Shown here in pieces: positions 9,118 to 17,097 of a DNA stretch of 32,991 bases. The notes below the pieces were generated by a model that was given only the letters and a program-made list of their open reading frames with translations, was not told the origin of the DNA and did not search any database. The translations under genes were made by a program, and so were the position numbers. Source of the stretch: Deltaproteobacteria bacterium (GTDB taxonomy: Bacteria; Myxococcota_A; Polyangia; Polyangiales; Ga0077539); NCBI GenBank assembly GCA_016218725.1, contig JACRDB010000115.1, positions 1-32,991 on the forward strand, in the 5' to 3' direction. The stretch's first letter is position 1. Each line of letters begins with the position of its first letter.

Positions 9118-10040
9118 AGGCACGCAAGCGCCGCGCCCCGCTCCCCTGGTGGGTGCTCCCGACGGCGCTCGGGAGCGCCCTGGCGAGCTTCACGTACTGG
9201 GCCTGGGCGCCCAGGGACGCCCCGGAGCCCAACGTGCGCGAGGGCAACGCGCTCTTCGCCCGGAGGGACTTCCCCGGGGCCCTCGGGCACTACGAAGCCG
9301 CCCCGGGGGACGGGCCCCTGAACGCCGGGGTGCACATGAACCGCGGCCTGGCCCGGTACCGCATCGCCCTCAGCCCCGCGGACGCCGCCACGCTGCCCGA
9401 GTTCGACCCCGACGCGGCGGTGCCCGAGGGCTACGACCAGGCCCAGGACGAGCTCCGAGGCACCCTCCGAGGGATGCCCGGAGCCCCGCTGGAGGACATC
9501 GAGACGGGCCTGCGCGCACGGGCTGCGTACAACCTCGCGAACACCTACTTCTCCCGACACCTCTGGCAGAGTGCGATAGACACCTACAAAGAGGCCCTTC
9601 GGCTCCGTCCGGGCTGGACCGAGGCGGCGTGGAACCTGGAGCTCGCGAGGCTCCGCAAGGAGGCCGAGCGTCAGCGGGACAGCGGCGCTGACGCGGCCCA
9701 GGACTCGTCCCCGCCGGACGCCTCCCAGGACGCTTCGAGGGACGCGCAGCAGGACACCGGGAGCGACGGCTCCGGCGGTGACTCGGGCGCGCCCCAGCGC
9801 GGCGATGGCGGCTCCCAGAGCGACGGAGGGAGCCCTTCGAGCCCCGACGGCGGCGGCGACCCGGACGCGGGCTCCCAGGGTCAAGACGCCTCCGCCCCGC
9901 CGCCGCAGACCACCGACGGGGGGCCGCCGATGTCCCTGGCGCCGCTGGACCAGCTCGAGCGCAACGCCCAGGACCTGCAACAGATGCTGCTCCGGCGTCG
10001 CGCCCAGGACCTCCCCCGCAACCCGGACGACGAGCGGTGA
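9114..10040 (+). CDS. batC: BatC-like membrane TPR protein with acidic low-complexity tail
   Basis: A 308-aa protein beginning at GTG 9114 (GTGA overlap). One N-terminal membrane helix (about residues 11-30) is followed by TPR-like helices (about 40-75 and 140-185: AAYNLANTYFSRHLWQSAI, EALRLRPGWTEAAWNLELA), a typical protein-binding fold. Residues of about 186-270 are a striking Asp/Ser/Gly/Gln-rich disordered stretch (DASQDASRDAQQD). The C-terminal 35 residues form a charged helix (LDQLERNAQDLQQMLLRR), also seen at the end of many BatC-type proteins. Position between batB- and batD-like genes supports the call. Confidence 0.8.
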   Translation: MKARKRRAPLPWWVLPTALGSALASFTYWAWAPRDAPEPNVREGNALFARRDFPGALGHYEAAPGDGPLNAGVHMNRGLARYRIALSPADAATLPEFDPDAAVPEGYDQAQDELRGTLRGMPGAPLEDIETGLRARAAYNLANTYFSRHLWQSAIDTYKEALRLRPGWTEAAWNLELARLRKEAERQRDSGADAAQDSSPPDASQDASRDAQQDTGSDGSGGDSGAPQRGDGGSQSDGGSPSSPDGGGDPDAGSQGQDASAPPPQTTDGGPPMSLAPLDQLERNAQDLQQMLLRRRAQDLPRNPDDER

Positions 10041-11899
10041 GGGCGCCCTTCTCCGCGGGCGTGGCCCTGGCCGCGTGGGCGGCGCTGGCCCCGGCGGAGG
10101 CCCTCGGGGTGGCGAGGGTGGAGCTGCAGCTCGTGCCGCCGCAGCCCGTGGCGGGGACGCCGTTTCGTATTGTCTACACGCTCCACGTGCAGAACGAGGA
10201 GCCCGCCAGCGGCGCGCCCTTGCAGTGCGGGGGCCTGGAGGTCCTGGCCAACCCCGGGGGGCCTTCGACCTCCAGCTTCGCGGTGCTGGGAGGGGCCGGG
10301 TTCCAGCTCTCGATGACCACCAGCGTGGAGTACATCGTCCGGGCCCCGAGGCCCGGGACGTACGTGGTCACTGGCGCCCGCGCGGTGAGCCAGGCCAGCG
10401 GGAGGGTGCTCGCGCAACTGCCGCCCTTCACCGTGCGGGTGCTCGCGGGGAGCGGCGCGGCGCCGGCGCCGCAACCGCCGCAGCCGCAAGGGTTTCCGGG
10501 CTTCCCGGGCTTCCCCCCGATGCCGGGCTTCCCGCCGATGCCGGGCTTCCCGGACCCACAGACGCCGCCGCCGGAGGTGCCTCGTCCCGCGTATGAAGCG
10601 GACCCCGACGCGCCCCCCGAGGGGGCCCTCACCGGCGCGCAGTTCCAACAAGACGGCTTCCTGCGCTACGCCGTGGACAACCCCACGCCCTACGTGGGCC
10701 AGCAGGTGATCCTCCGGGCGTGGCTCTACGTCCCCGCGGGGGACGCGGCGTGTGACCCCGTGAGGGAGCCCTCGGTGACCGGGTTCTGGAGCGAGTCGCT
10801 CATGCTCCTGCGGGGGCTGTGCGCCCGGCGCTGGACCATGCAGAACGTCAACGGGAGGCTCTACGGCGCGGGGATGGTGCGCAAGATCGCGCTCTTCCCC
10901 ACGCGCTCGGGGCGCCTGGAGGTCGGGCCCATGGCCATGACCGTGGAGTACCTCCAGGGCGACGGCTTCTTCGGGACCCGGCGGCAGACCGAGGCGAGCT
11001 CTCCCTCGCTGGTGCTGGAGGCCCGGGAGCCCCCCGCCCGCGGGCGCCCGTCGGGGTATGTACCCGGCACCCTCGGGCCCCTCGGGCTCACCTCGGAGCT
11101 CGACCGCCCGAGCTGCACCGTGGGGGAGACGGTGACCCTGCGCCTGCGCGCCGAGGGAAACGGCTACCTCGGCAGCGTGGGCCTCCCGCAGCTCACCCCC
11201 GTGGACGGGGTGCGTATGCACCTCGGGGCGTCCAGAGCCCACACGGACACCAGCTCCGACCAGGTCCGGGGCACCCTCGAACAGGAGGTGCTGCTGGTGC
11301 CCACGCGCCCCGGGAGCTTCCCCCTCGGGCTCCTGCAGGTGCCCTGGCTGGATCCGTCGAGCGGCACGTATCACACGGCCCAGGCGCAGCTCCCGACGCT
11401 GGTGGCCACCGGCGCCGCGCTGGAGCCGGAGCCCGGGGCCCACACCGACGACCCTCAGGTGGCGCTCGAACCGCTGCGGGAGGAGCCCTCCCTGGCGCCC
11501 CCAAGGACGCTGTTCACCACGGTCCCCAGGGCCGCCCTGGCGCTCGGCTTCCCGCCGGGGGCCGTGGTCCTGAGCCTCCTCGGGGCCATCGCCCGGAGGC
11601 GCTGGAGGCGCCGCGAGGACGAGGCCCTCGCGAGGGCGCGCTCGGACCCTGGCAGCCTCCTGGCCGAGGCCCGGCGCTGCCACGCCGCGGGAGACGCGCG
11701 CCAGGCGCTGGACCTGGCCGGCCGAGCCCTCGCCCAGGCGCGCAAGGCCCTGGAGGCCGACGGGCGCTCCGCGGACGCGGGCGTGGCCGAGGCCCAGGCC
11801 CGCTGTGACGGCGCACGCTTCGCGGGGGACACCGCGGAGGTGGGCCCGGTGCTGGACTCCGTCGCCCAGGCGGTGGCCTCGCTGGAGGCCGGCGCGTGA
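10037..11899 (+). CDS. batD: BatD-like protein
   Basis: A 620-aa exported, membrane-anchored BatD-type protein, starting at GTG 10037 in a GTGA overlap. It has a signal peptide (about 1-23), a first Ig-like domain (about 27-140; VELQLVPPQPVAGTPFRI and the later glycine-rich strand are BatD-like), a Phe/Pro/Gly/Met repeat linker (about 152-175), further beta domains (about 200-465), a membrane segment (about 495-517) followed by a basic stop-transfer (RRRWRRRED), and a helical cytoplasmic tail of about 100 residues. BatD was first named in Bacteroides aerotolerance; here it likely scaffolds BatA/B/C in the periplasm. The collagen-like linker is unusual. Confidence 0.85.
   Translation: MRAPFSAGVALAAWAALAPAEALGVARVELQLVPPQPVAGTPFRIVYTLHVQNEEPASGAPLQCGGLEVLANPGGPSTSSFAVLGGAGFQLSMTTSVEYIVRAPRPGTYVVTGARAVSQASGRVLAQLPPFTVRVLAGSGAAPAPQPPQPQGFPGFPGFPPMPGFPPMPGFPDPQTPPPEVPRPAYEADPDAPPEGALTGAQFQQDGFLRYAVDNPTPYVGQQVILRAWLYVPAGDAACDPVREPSVTGFWSESLMLLRGLCARRWTMQNVNGRLYGAGMVRKIALFPTRSGRLEVGPMAMTVEYLQGDGFFGTRRQTEASSPSLVLEAREPPARGRPSGYVPGTLGPLGLTSELDRPSCTVGETVTLRLRAEGNGYLGSVGLPQLTPVDGVRMHLGASRAHTDTSSDQVRGTLEQEVLLVPTRPGSFPLGLLQVPWLDPSSGTYHTAQAQLPTLVATGAALEPEPGAHTDDPQVALEPLREEPSLAPPRTLFTTVPRAALALGFPPGAVVLSLLGAIARRRWRRREDEALARARSDPGSLLAEARRCHAAGDARQALDLAGRALAQARKALEADGRSADAGVAEAQARCDGARFAGDTAEVGPVLDSVAQAVASLEAGA
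10507..10554 (+). repeat. 18-bp in-frame tandem repeat in batD-like gene
   Basis: Two 18-base units, 10507-10524 and 10525-10542, differ at one base, and a third partial unit follows to 10554. They encode GFPPMP twice, then GFPD, after GFPGFP. The number of units could vary by slippage without breaking the frame. It sits in the linker between the first and second beta domains of the BatD-like protein. Confidence 0.7.
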
Positions 11900-12672
11900 G
11901 GGCGCGGCGCGCGGGCGTGTTCCTGGGCCTCGCGCTGGCGGCGCATGGCCTCGGGGCCGGGGCGGTGCCCGCGCGGGAGCTGGTGGACCGGGCCCGCCAC
12001 GCCGCCGCCCGGGGCGACCACGCGGCGGTGGTGCGTGCGTACGAAGAGGTGCGCGCCGCGGGTCTTGAGAGCGACGACGTGCTGTACAACCTCGGCACGG
12101 CCTACGCCCACCTGGAGCGCTACGGCGAGGCCATCGCATGCTTCGAGGTGGTGGATCGCCGGGCGACGCTGGCGCTGGGGGTGAGCCACAACCTCCGCGC
12201 CGCGCGGCTGCGCCTGGCCCGTCGCGACGCCGCCCGCACGGGACGGGCCGTGGTGGACTCGGAGCCCGGGCCCTGGATCGCCCTCGGGGAGACGCTCCCC
12301 CTGGACGCCTCCGTGGGGCTCACGGTGCTGGCCGAGCTCCTGGTGCTCGCGGGCCTCTGGTGGCGTCGGCGTACGGAGCAGGAGCTCGCCCGGGTGGGCG
12401 CCACCCTGGCGGTGATCGTGGCCGGCGCCGTGGCGCTCCTTGGCGCTCTGGTCGCCACCAGCCGCCTGGGCGCTCCCCCGTGGGCGGTGGTCCTGCGCGA
12501 TGGGGTCTCCCTCCGGCAGACCGCCCGCGAAGACGCCATCCCCGAGGGCAGGGTCCGGGAGGGAGAGAGGGTCGAGCGCCGCGGCCGCGAGGGGGAGTTC
12601 ATCCGGGTGCGTACCCTCGATGGCCGAGGTGGCTGGGTGCGCTCCCGGGAGCTCGGGCTCCTGCCGCGCTGA
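11896..12672 (+). CDS. batE: BatE-like TPR/SH3 membrane protein
   Basis: The last gene of the Bat operon, 258 aa, starting at GTG 11896 (GTGA overlap). It has a signal peptide (about 1-24), two TPR-like repeats (about 28-110; VLYNLGTAYAHLERYGEAI is typical), two membrane helices (about 138-156 and 165-186), and a C-terminal bacterial SH3-like domain (about 195-255: VVLRDGVSLRQTAREDA, GERVERRGREGEFIRVR, GGWVRSRELG). This is the usual BatE layout. SH3b domains often bind peptidoglycan peptides or proline-rich peptides, suggesting a wall or partner contact. A short hairpin and T-run follow the stop. Confidence 0.85.
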   Translation: MRARRAGVFLGLALAAHGLGAGAVPARELVDRARHAAARGDHAAVVRAYEEVRAAGLESDDVLYNLGTAYAHLERYGEAIACFEVVDRRATLALGVSHNLRAARLRLARRDAARTGRAVVDSEPGPWIALGETLPLDASVGLTVLAELLVLAGLWWRRRTEQELARVGATLAVIVAGAVALLGALVATSRLGAPPWAVVLRDGVSLRQTAREDAIPEGRVREGERVERRGREGEFIRVRTLDGRGGWVRSRELGLLPR

Positions 12673-12703
12673 GAGGCAGGCGCTACGGTCGAGCCGGTAC
12701 TTC

Positions 12704-12730
12704 GGGCCCAAGGCCCAGGTCCAGGTTTTT
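12704..12730 (+). terminator. possible terminator of the Bat operon
   Basis: GGGCC (12704-12708) and GGCCC (12712-12716) form a 5-bp stem with a CAA loop; TTTTT follows at 12726-12730, nine bases after the stem. The stem is short and the T-run is distant, so this is a weak intrinsic terminator, but it is the only T-run of this kind after the operon. Confidence 0.35.
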
Positions 12731-12754
12731 CTGCGCCATACCGTTGAAGATAAT
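12726..12754 (+). promoter_or_regulatory. possible promoter of cassette 1
   Basis: GATAAT (12749-12754) matches five of six bases of a sigma-70 -10 box; the -35 region at 17 bases upstream is TTTTTC, a poor match. This is the most AT-rich patch between the Bat operon and the first cassette gene. If real, transcription would start near 12761 and exclude the in-frame ATG at 12756. Confidence 0.3.
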
Positions 12755-12836
12755 CATGCCGGACCGTCCAGGCCGAAATTCCGACGGGCTTCAGTCTGGA
12801 AAATCCAACGCCGATTGTGGCATGCTAGGTATTTCG

Positions 12837-14495
12837 ATGGCGGGGCCTGTTCGGAGCTTCAGTGCGTCGGGCCTGGCGGGGGATCCCGCGGCAGGGTTGT
12901 TGCCGGGGCGCAGGGTCGGGCAGCACCTGGACGCCCTGCTACGGCTGGCGAAGGACGGCCGGAGCCCGCCTCGGGAGGCCGTGGAGCGGGCGCTGGCCGT
13001 GTGGTGGGAGGCGGGGGCGAGCGCGGTGGTGCTGGAGCCCACGGCGCTCAAGGTCGACGGGACCCTGGTCCTGGACCCTTCGGAGACGGACGTGCGGTGG
13101 GTGCTCCTGGCGTACATGGCCGGGCTGCGGAGCGTGCGGCCGGAGCCCGGGGCGACGGTGGAGGACCTCGCCCTGCTCGCGGCGGAGCTGGGGGCCCTGG
13201 AGCCCACGTGCGCTTCGCTGGCGCGCTTCCGGGACTGGATCTGGGCCGATGGGGCCGTGGGCTTCTCCACCGAGGTGCGGGAGAGCTTCCTGGACGCCCT
13301 GGACGGCTTCGCCGGCGAGCTTCCCCTGTCCGAGCCGCCGCCCATGGGGAAGGCCTCGCAGGAGCGCCTGCGGCCGGCCTCGCTGGCCACGCCGCAGCAG
13401 CTCGAGGTGGCCGTGCGCTTCCTGGACGATACGCTCCACGCGGAGGAGTCGGCCTCGCCGGAGGGCTGCGGCACGCTCACCCCCCTGGACCTGGCGCTGC
13501 CGGAGAGCCTCCGGGCGAGGCTCCTCCAGGCCTGCGAAGCGGCGCCCGCGTGGACCCTGGCGGAGGCCCGGGCGGCGCTCACGGTCCAGGCGTCCGGGGT
13601 CGTGCCCCTGCGGCGCCAGAGCGCGGAGGCCCTCCCGGTGGCCTTCGGCGAGGCGCCGGACCTGGAGCTCCTGGAGTCCCTCGCAGCGGGCGCCCGCGAG
13701 GGAGACAGCAACGCCCGCAACGTGCTGGCGCTCCTCGACGACGAGGGCCTCGGGGACCGCGTCGCCGAGGCGCTGGTGCGCTCGGGCGTCTCGCCCCTGC
13801 GCATCGCCGCGCTGGTGTCCGTGGTGGGCGACGCCTTCGCCCGCGCGCTCCTGCGCGCCCTGCTCTTCACCGACCTCCTCGACGACGAGAGCGCCGCCCT
13901 GCTCGGGTCCGCCATGGGGGTGGACGCCGTCCTGGCGCGCGTCGCGCTGGACGGGCTCGACCACCGCGCCGCAACGACCCTCCTGCGCGTGCTCTCCAGG
14001 GCCGAGGTCGACGGTGACGTGTGGGTGCGTGTGGTGAAGGCGCTCTCCCCGGCGGTGGCGCTGTCGCTCCTCGGGTCGTTGCCGGTGCAGTGCTTCCGGG
14101 GCCAGGCGGCGGCGCTGGCGGAGTTTGCGATGGGGCTGGACCCTCAGGAGCTCGCGCCCCACATTGTTCTGATGGCCGATCGACTGGGACCCAACGCGGT
14201 GCGCTTCTTCGGGATGCTGCTGCGGGCCAGCCGCGGGGGCGGCTGGAGCGCGGCGGCGCTGCGGGCGGTGGCCTCGCTGCTGGTGGACGCCGGGGCCGGG
14301 CGGGCGGTGCTGGTGCCCCTGGTGCGCTCGCGCGAGGTGGACGCCCAGGTGAGGCTGCACCTCCTGCGGGACCTGGAGGACGACCGGGAGGCCCTCGCGG
14401 AGGCCGTGCAGAAGCGCGTGGGGGAGCTCCTGGACCCGCCGGAGGTGCGCGAGCGCTTCAAGGCCCTGCGGGGGGCCCTGGGGCAAGACCTGTGA
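12837..14495 (+). CDS. cassette 1 protein A: helical-repeat protein of unknown function
   Basis: I do not recognise a named family. The 552-aa protein has no signal peptide or membrane helix. Residues of about 25-160 form a module (RRVGQHLDALLRLAKDG, VLEPTALKVDG, VRWVLLAYMAGLRSVRPEPG, ALEPTCASLARFRDWIWADG) that is the best conserved part with the paralogue at 17098. After an acidic linker, residues of about 230-545 are alpha-helical repeats rich in Leu/Ala, HEAT-like in appearance, suggesting protein binding. Start 12837 is chosen over in-frame ATGs at 12822 and 12756 because MAGPVRS lines up with MAHPSRS of the paralogue. Its stop overlaps the start of B. A scaffold or sensor for the kinase is inferred. 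Confidence 0.85.
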   Translation: MAGPVRSFSASGLAGDPAAGLLPGRRVGQHLDALLRLAKDGRSPPREAVERALAVWWEAGASAVVLEPTALKVDGTLVLDPSETDVRWVLLAYMAGLRSVRPEPGATVEDLALLAAELGALEPTCASLARFRDWIWADGAVGFSTEVRESFLDALDGFAGELPLSEPPPMGKASQERLRPASLATPQQLEVAVRFLDDTLHAEESASPEGCGTLTPLDLALPESLRARLLQACEAAPAWTLAEARAALTVQASGVVPLRRQSAEALPVAFGEAPDLELLESLAAGAREGDSNARNVLALLDDEGLGDRVAEALVRSGVSPLRIAALVSVVGDAFARALLRALLFTDLLDDESAALLGSAMGVDAVLARVALDGLDHRAATTLLRVLSRAEVDGDVWVRVVKALSPAVALSLLGSLPVQCFRGQAAALAEFAMGLDPQELAPHIVLMADRLGPNAVRFFGMLLRASRGGGWSAAALRAVASLLVDAGAGRAVLVPLVRSREVDAQVRLHLLRDLEDDREALAEAVQKRVGELLDPPEVRERFKALRGALGQDL

Positions 14496-15727
14496 GGGAG
14501 CCCCCCAACGCCTCCGAGGATGGGCCCGTGGGGCTCGTGCTCGCGCGGCTCTTCGGGCTCCTGCGGAGCGTGAAGGCCCACGGGACGGAGCACGCGCAGA
14601 CCCTGCGCCACGCCGAGGCGCTCTCCGGCGCCATCGCGAAGGCTTCGCCGCCCTTCACGCTCCAGTTCGTGCGCCAGGCGGTGTTCCGGGATGGGGCGCT
14701 GGTGCTCCTCGGGCCGCGCAATTTCGCGCGGGCGCGCTGGGTGGCCGCGGCGCTGGCCAACGCCGGGGCCGACGCGCTCACCCTGGACCGCGCGCCGAGC
14801 GCCAGGGCCCTGGTGGCCTTCGGGACCTCGCTCAAGGGGAGCGGGACGGTGCCCACGCTCGGGCCCGCGGAGGCGCCCTCGCTGCGGCTCGGGCGCCTGG
14901 AGGCGCAGCTCGGGGTGCCCGCCGGCGAGGTGGACCCGGCGCTCTTCGCGTCGGTGCAGCTCCGCCGCGCCATCGCCGAGGCCGACGCGCTCTGCCGCGA
15001 GGGGCCGTGGCCCTGGCCCCGGGGCATGGCCGTGGTGCGCAGGGTCGAGAGCGCGGCGACGGCCTCCGTGGCGGCCTCGACGCGGGCCCTGGAGGTGGCC
15101 CCGGGGCCACGCACGGGCGCGCGGCGGAGCCTCACGGCGGCGTTCTATGCGCTCCTGTGCCTGCGCACCGTGGGGACCTCGGCGCTGGTCCAGCGGGCGG
15201 TGAGCCACGCGGTCCTGGCGGTGGGCGCCCAGGGCCTGGGGAGCCGCGCCGGGCTCTCGCTCCAGGAGGCGGCTGCGGCGGTGTTTCCGAGGCTCCAGGC
15301 CTCCCTTGACGCCGCCCGGGTGGACGCCCACTCTCGCCGTGTGTGCGCGCTGGTGTACGAGCTCTCCGAGGGGCCCGCGGCGCCGGCGCCGCTGCGCCAG
15401 GTCGCGGGCCTGGTGGGGCTCCTCTACGAGCTGGAGCGCCTGCGCTGCCCGCCGGAGACGGACTTCGACCTCGCCCAGGTGGACCTGCTCTCGGAGGCCG
15501 TGAGGCTGTGCCCCTCGAAGCTGGACGCGGCCTGGGTGAGGGTGCTCCTGCAGTCCCTCGGGGCGCTCCCGCCGGGCGCCCGGGTGCGGTGCCCCGACGG
15601 GCGCGACGGCGTGGTGCTCTCCCCGGGGCGCGGGGGCGCGCGCCCGAGGGTGTACGTAGACGGCCTGGGGACCGAGCCGTCGCGCACGACGCTCCTCCTC
15701 GGCGAGGACAGCGATGCCGCTCCGTAG
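14492..15727 (+). CDS. cassette 1 protein B: unknown, possible degenerate HD-GYP-like protein
   Basis: A 411-aa cytoplasmic protein starting at GTG 14492 in a GTGA overlap. The N-terminal 110 residues (LVLARLFGLLRSVKAHGTEH, FTLQFVRQAVFRDGALVLL, NFARARWVAAALANAG) resemble the N-terminal module that precedes HD-GYP or HEAT domains in many myxobacterial proteins. The middle (about 200-340) is helical and laid out like an HD domain but lacks the HD metal ligands. The C-terminus (LPPGARVRCPDGRDGVVL, about 355-395) looks like a small KOW/SH3-type barrel, as at the end of some HD-GYP proteins. Family placement is from remembered patterns and is tentative. Its last 14 bases overlap the kinase gene. 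Confidence 0.82.
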   Translation: MREPPNASEDGPVGLVLARLFGLLRSVKAHGTEHAQTLRHAEALSGAIAKASPPFTLQFVRQAVFRDGALVLLGPRNFARARWVAAALANAGADALTLDRAPSARALVAFGTSLKGSGTVPTLGPAEAPSLRLGRLEAQLGVPAGEVDPALFASVQLRRAIAEADALCREGPWPWPRGMAVVRRVESAATASVAASTRALEVAPGPRTGARRSLTAAFYALLCLRTVGTSALVQRAVSHAVLAVGAQGLGSRAGLSLQEAAAAVFPRLQASLDAARVDAHSRRVCALVYELSEGPAAPAPLRQVAGLVGLLYELERLRCPPETDFDLAQVDLLSEAVRLCPSKLDAAWVRVLLQSLGALPPGARVRCPDGRDGVVLSPGRGGARPRVYVDGLGTEPSRTTLLLGEDSDAAP

Positions 15728-16991
15728 CGGTCAGCGCGTGCTGGAGCGCTACTACGTCGAGGGCCCCATCGGGTCCGGCGGCATGGGCGAGGTGTACCAG
15801 GCCCGCCACGAGCTCCTCGGGATGACCGTGGCCGTGAAGGTCCTCGGGGGCTCCACCTCCGACGAGCTCCTGGCGCGCTTCAAGCACGAGGCGCGCTTGA
15901 TGGCGCGGGTGCGCGACCCCCACGTGGTGTCCATTCTGGACTACGGCTACCTGGAGGACGGGGTGCCGGCCATCGTGATGGAGCTGGTGCCGGGCGAGAG
16001 CCTCTCGGCGCGCGTGGGCCGCGAGGGGATCCTGCCGTGGAACGCCGCGGCGGAGATCCTCAAGGGGATCTTGAAGGGCCTGGCGGCGATCCACGGCGCG
16101 GGCATCGTGCACCGGGACCTGAAGCCCGGCAACGTCATCCAGACCGAGGACGGCACGGTGAAGCTCATTGACTTCGGCGTGGCCTTCTCCACGGCGCCGG
16201 GCGACGGGCGCATCACCTTGCAGGGCAACGCCGTGGGCACGCCGGACTACATGGCCCCGGAGCAGCTCGTGAGCCAGCCCGCGGACGCGCGCACGGACCT
16301 CTACGCCGCGGCCATTGTCTTCTACGAGCTGGTGTGCGGCGTGGTGCCCTTCGGCGAGGGCTCCCTCTCGGACCTGTACCGCAGGACCGAGAAGGTCCCG
16401 CCGCCGCCGTCGGTGCCTCGCACGCGCCCGCCGATCCCCCTGCAGGTGTTGTCCGTGGTCCTCGGGGCGCTGGAGCCCGACCCGGAGAGCCGCCCCAAGA
16501 ACGCCACGCACTTCCGCACGCTCCTGGAGCAGGCCCTCGCGCTGGAGCCCGCGTCCGCGGTGACCTCGACGGTGCGCACGCAGGACACGCAGCCCCGGCC
16601 CCGCGAGGGCCCCGTCGAGGAGGACTCGCCGACGCCCGTGCGCACCGTGCGCTACCTCATCGCCGCGAGGCTGCCGCCCTCGCGCCTCGCGCGCCGCGAG
16701 GAGCGGGCGTGGCTCTCCACGCTGGTGCAGGACTCAGGCAAGGCGTACGTGCTCGGGGCGCAGCTCTGGTTCGCCGTGCAGGGCCAGGACATGGCCCCCA
16801 GGGAGGCCGTGGGCCGCGCGGAGGTGGTCTTGAAGGCCCTGCGCGAGCGCTACGGCGCCACCGCCCAGGCCGTCGCCCGCGTGGTGCCTGCCACCTTCCA
16901 GCTCGGCTCCGCCGCCCTCGCCGGGACCGTGCCCTTCCCGCAGCCCCTGCGCACCATGATCGAGAGCCTCACCACCAGCCCCGTCGCGTAG
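15714..16991 (+). CDS. cassette 1 soluble Ser/Thr kinase with degenerate cyclase-like C-terminus
   Basis: A 425-aa Hanks-type kinase. Glycine loop GSGGMGEVY (20-28), Lys42, Glu59 in helix C, HRDLKPGN with Asp135, DFG Asp153, and GTPDYMAPEQ are all intact, so activity is expected. The kinase domain ends near residue 280; an acidic/Pro linker leads to a conserved C-terminal domain (about 308-420) shared only with the paralogue at 19972. That domain has the layout of a class III nucleotide-cyclase homology domain (hydrophobic strand, LGAQLWFAVQG in place of GDGxxAVF, then an amphipathic helix) without the metal-binding Asp residues. There is no membrane helix, unlike the kinase at 645. It starts inside gene B (14-base overlap), so the two are made together. 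Confidence 0.92.
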   Translation: MPLRSGQRVLERYYVEGPIGSGGMGEVYQARHELLGMTVAVKVLGGSTSDELLARFKHEARLMARVRDPHVVSILDYGYLEDGVPAIVMELVPGESLSARVGREGILPWNAAAEILKGILKGLAAIHGAGIVHRDLKPGNVIQTEDGTVKLIDFGVAFSTAPGDGRITLQGNAVGTPDYMAPEQLVSQPADARTDLYAAAIVFYELVCGVVPFGEGSLSDLYRRTEKVPPPPSVPRTRPPIPLQVLSVVLGALEPDPESRPKNATHFRTLLEQALALEPASAVTSTVRTQDTQPRPREGPVEEDSPTPVRTVRYLIAARLPPSRLARREERAWLSTLVQDSGKAYVLGAQLWFAVQGQDMAPREAVGRAEVVLKALRERYGATAQAVARVVPATFQLGSAALAGTVPFPQPLRTMIESLTTSPVA

Positions 16992-16992
16992 G

Positions 16993-17021
16993 TTGCCCGC
17001 ACTGGTAGGGGGATGTATGGT
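16993..17021 (+). promoter_or_regulatory. possible promoter of cassette 2
   Basis: TTGCCC (16993-16998) and TATGGT (17016-17021) are separated by exactly 17 bases and each matches four of six sigma-70 consensus bases. The site lies in the 106-base gap between the two cassettes and would give a leader of about 70 bases to the A2 start at 17098. A plausible second promoter, so the two cassettes may be expressed separately. Confidence 0.35.
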
Positions 17022-17097
17022 GCGTTCATACAGGTTTCGCTTCGCCGAGCGCGACACAACATAGTGGGAATCCTTGTCGCGTGTCGGGAGCTCAGCC

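Noticed and set aside
12797..12812. Possible sigma-54 promoter (GG-N10-GC) upstream of cassette 1
   Set aside because: Spacing fits but the flanking bases match the consensus poorly (TGGAAA instead of TGGCAC, ACGC instead of TTGC).
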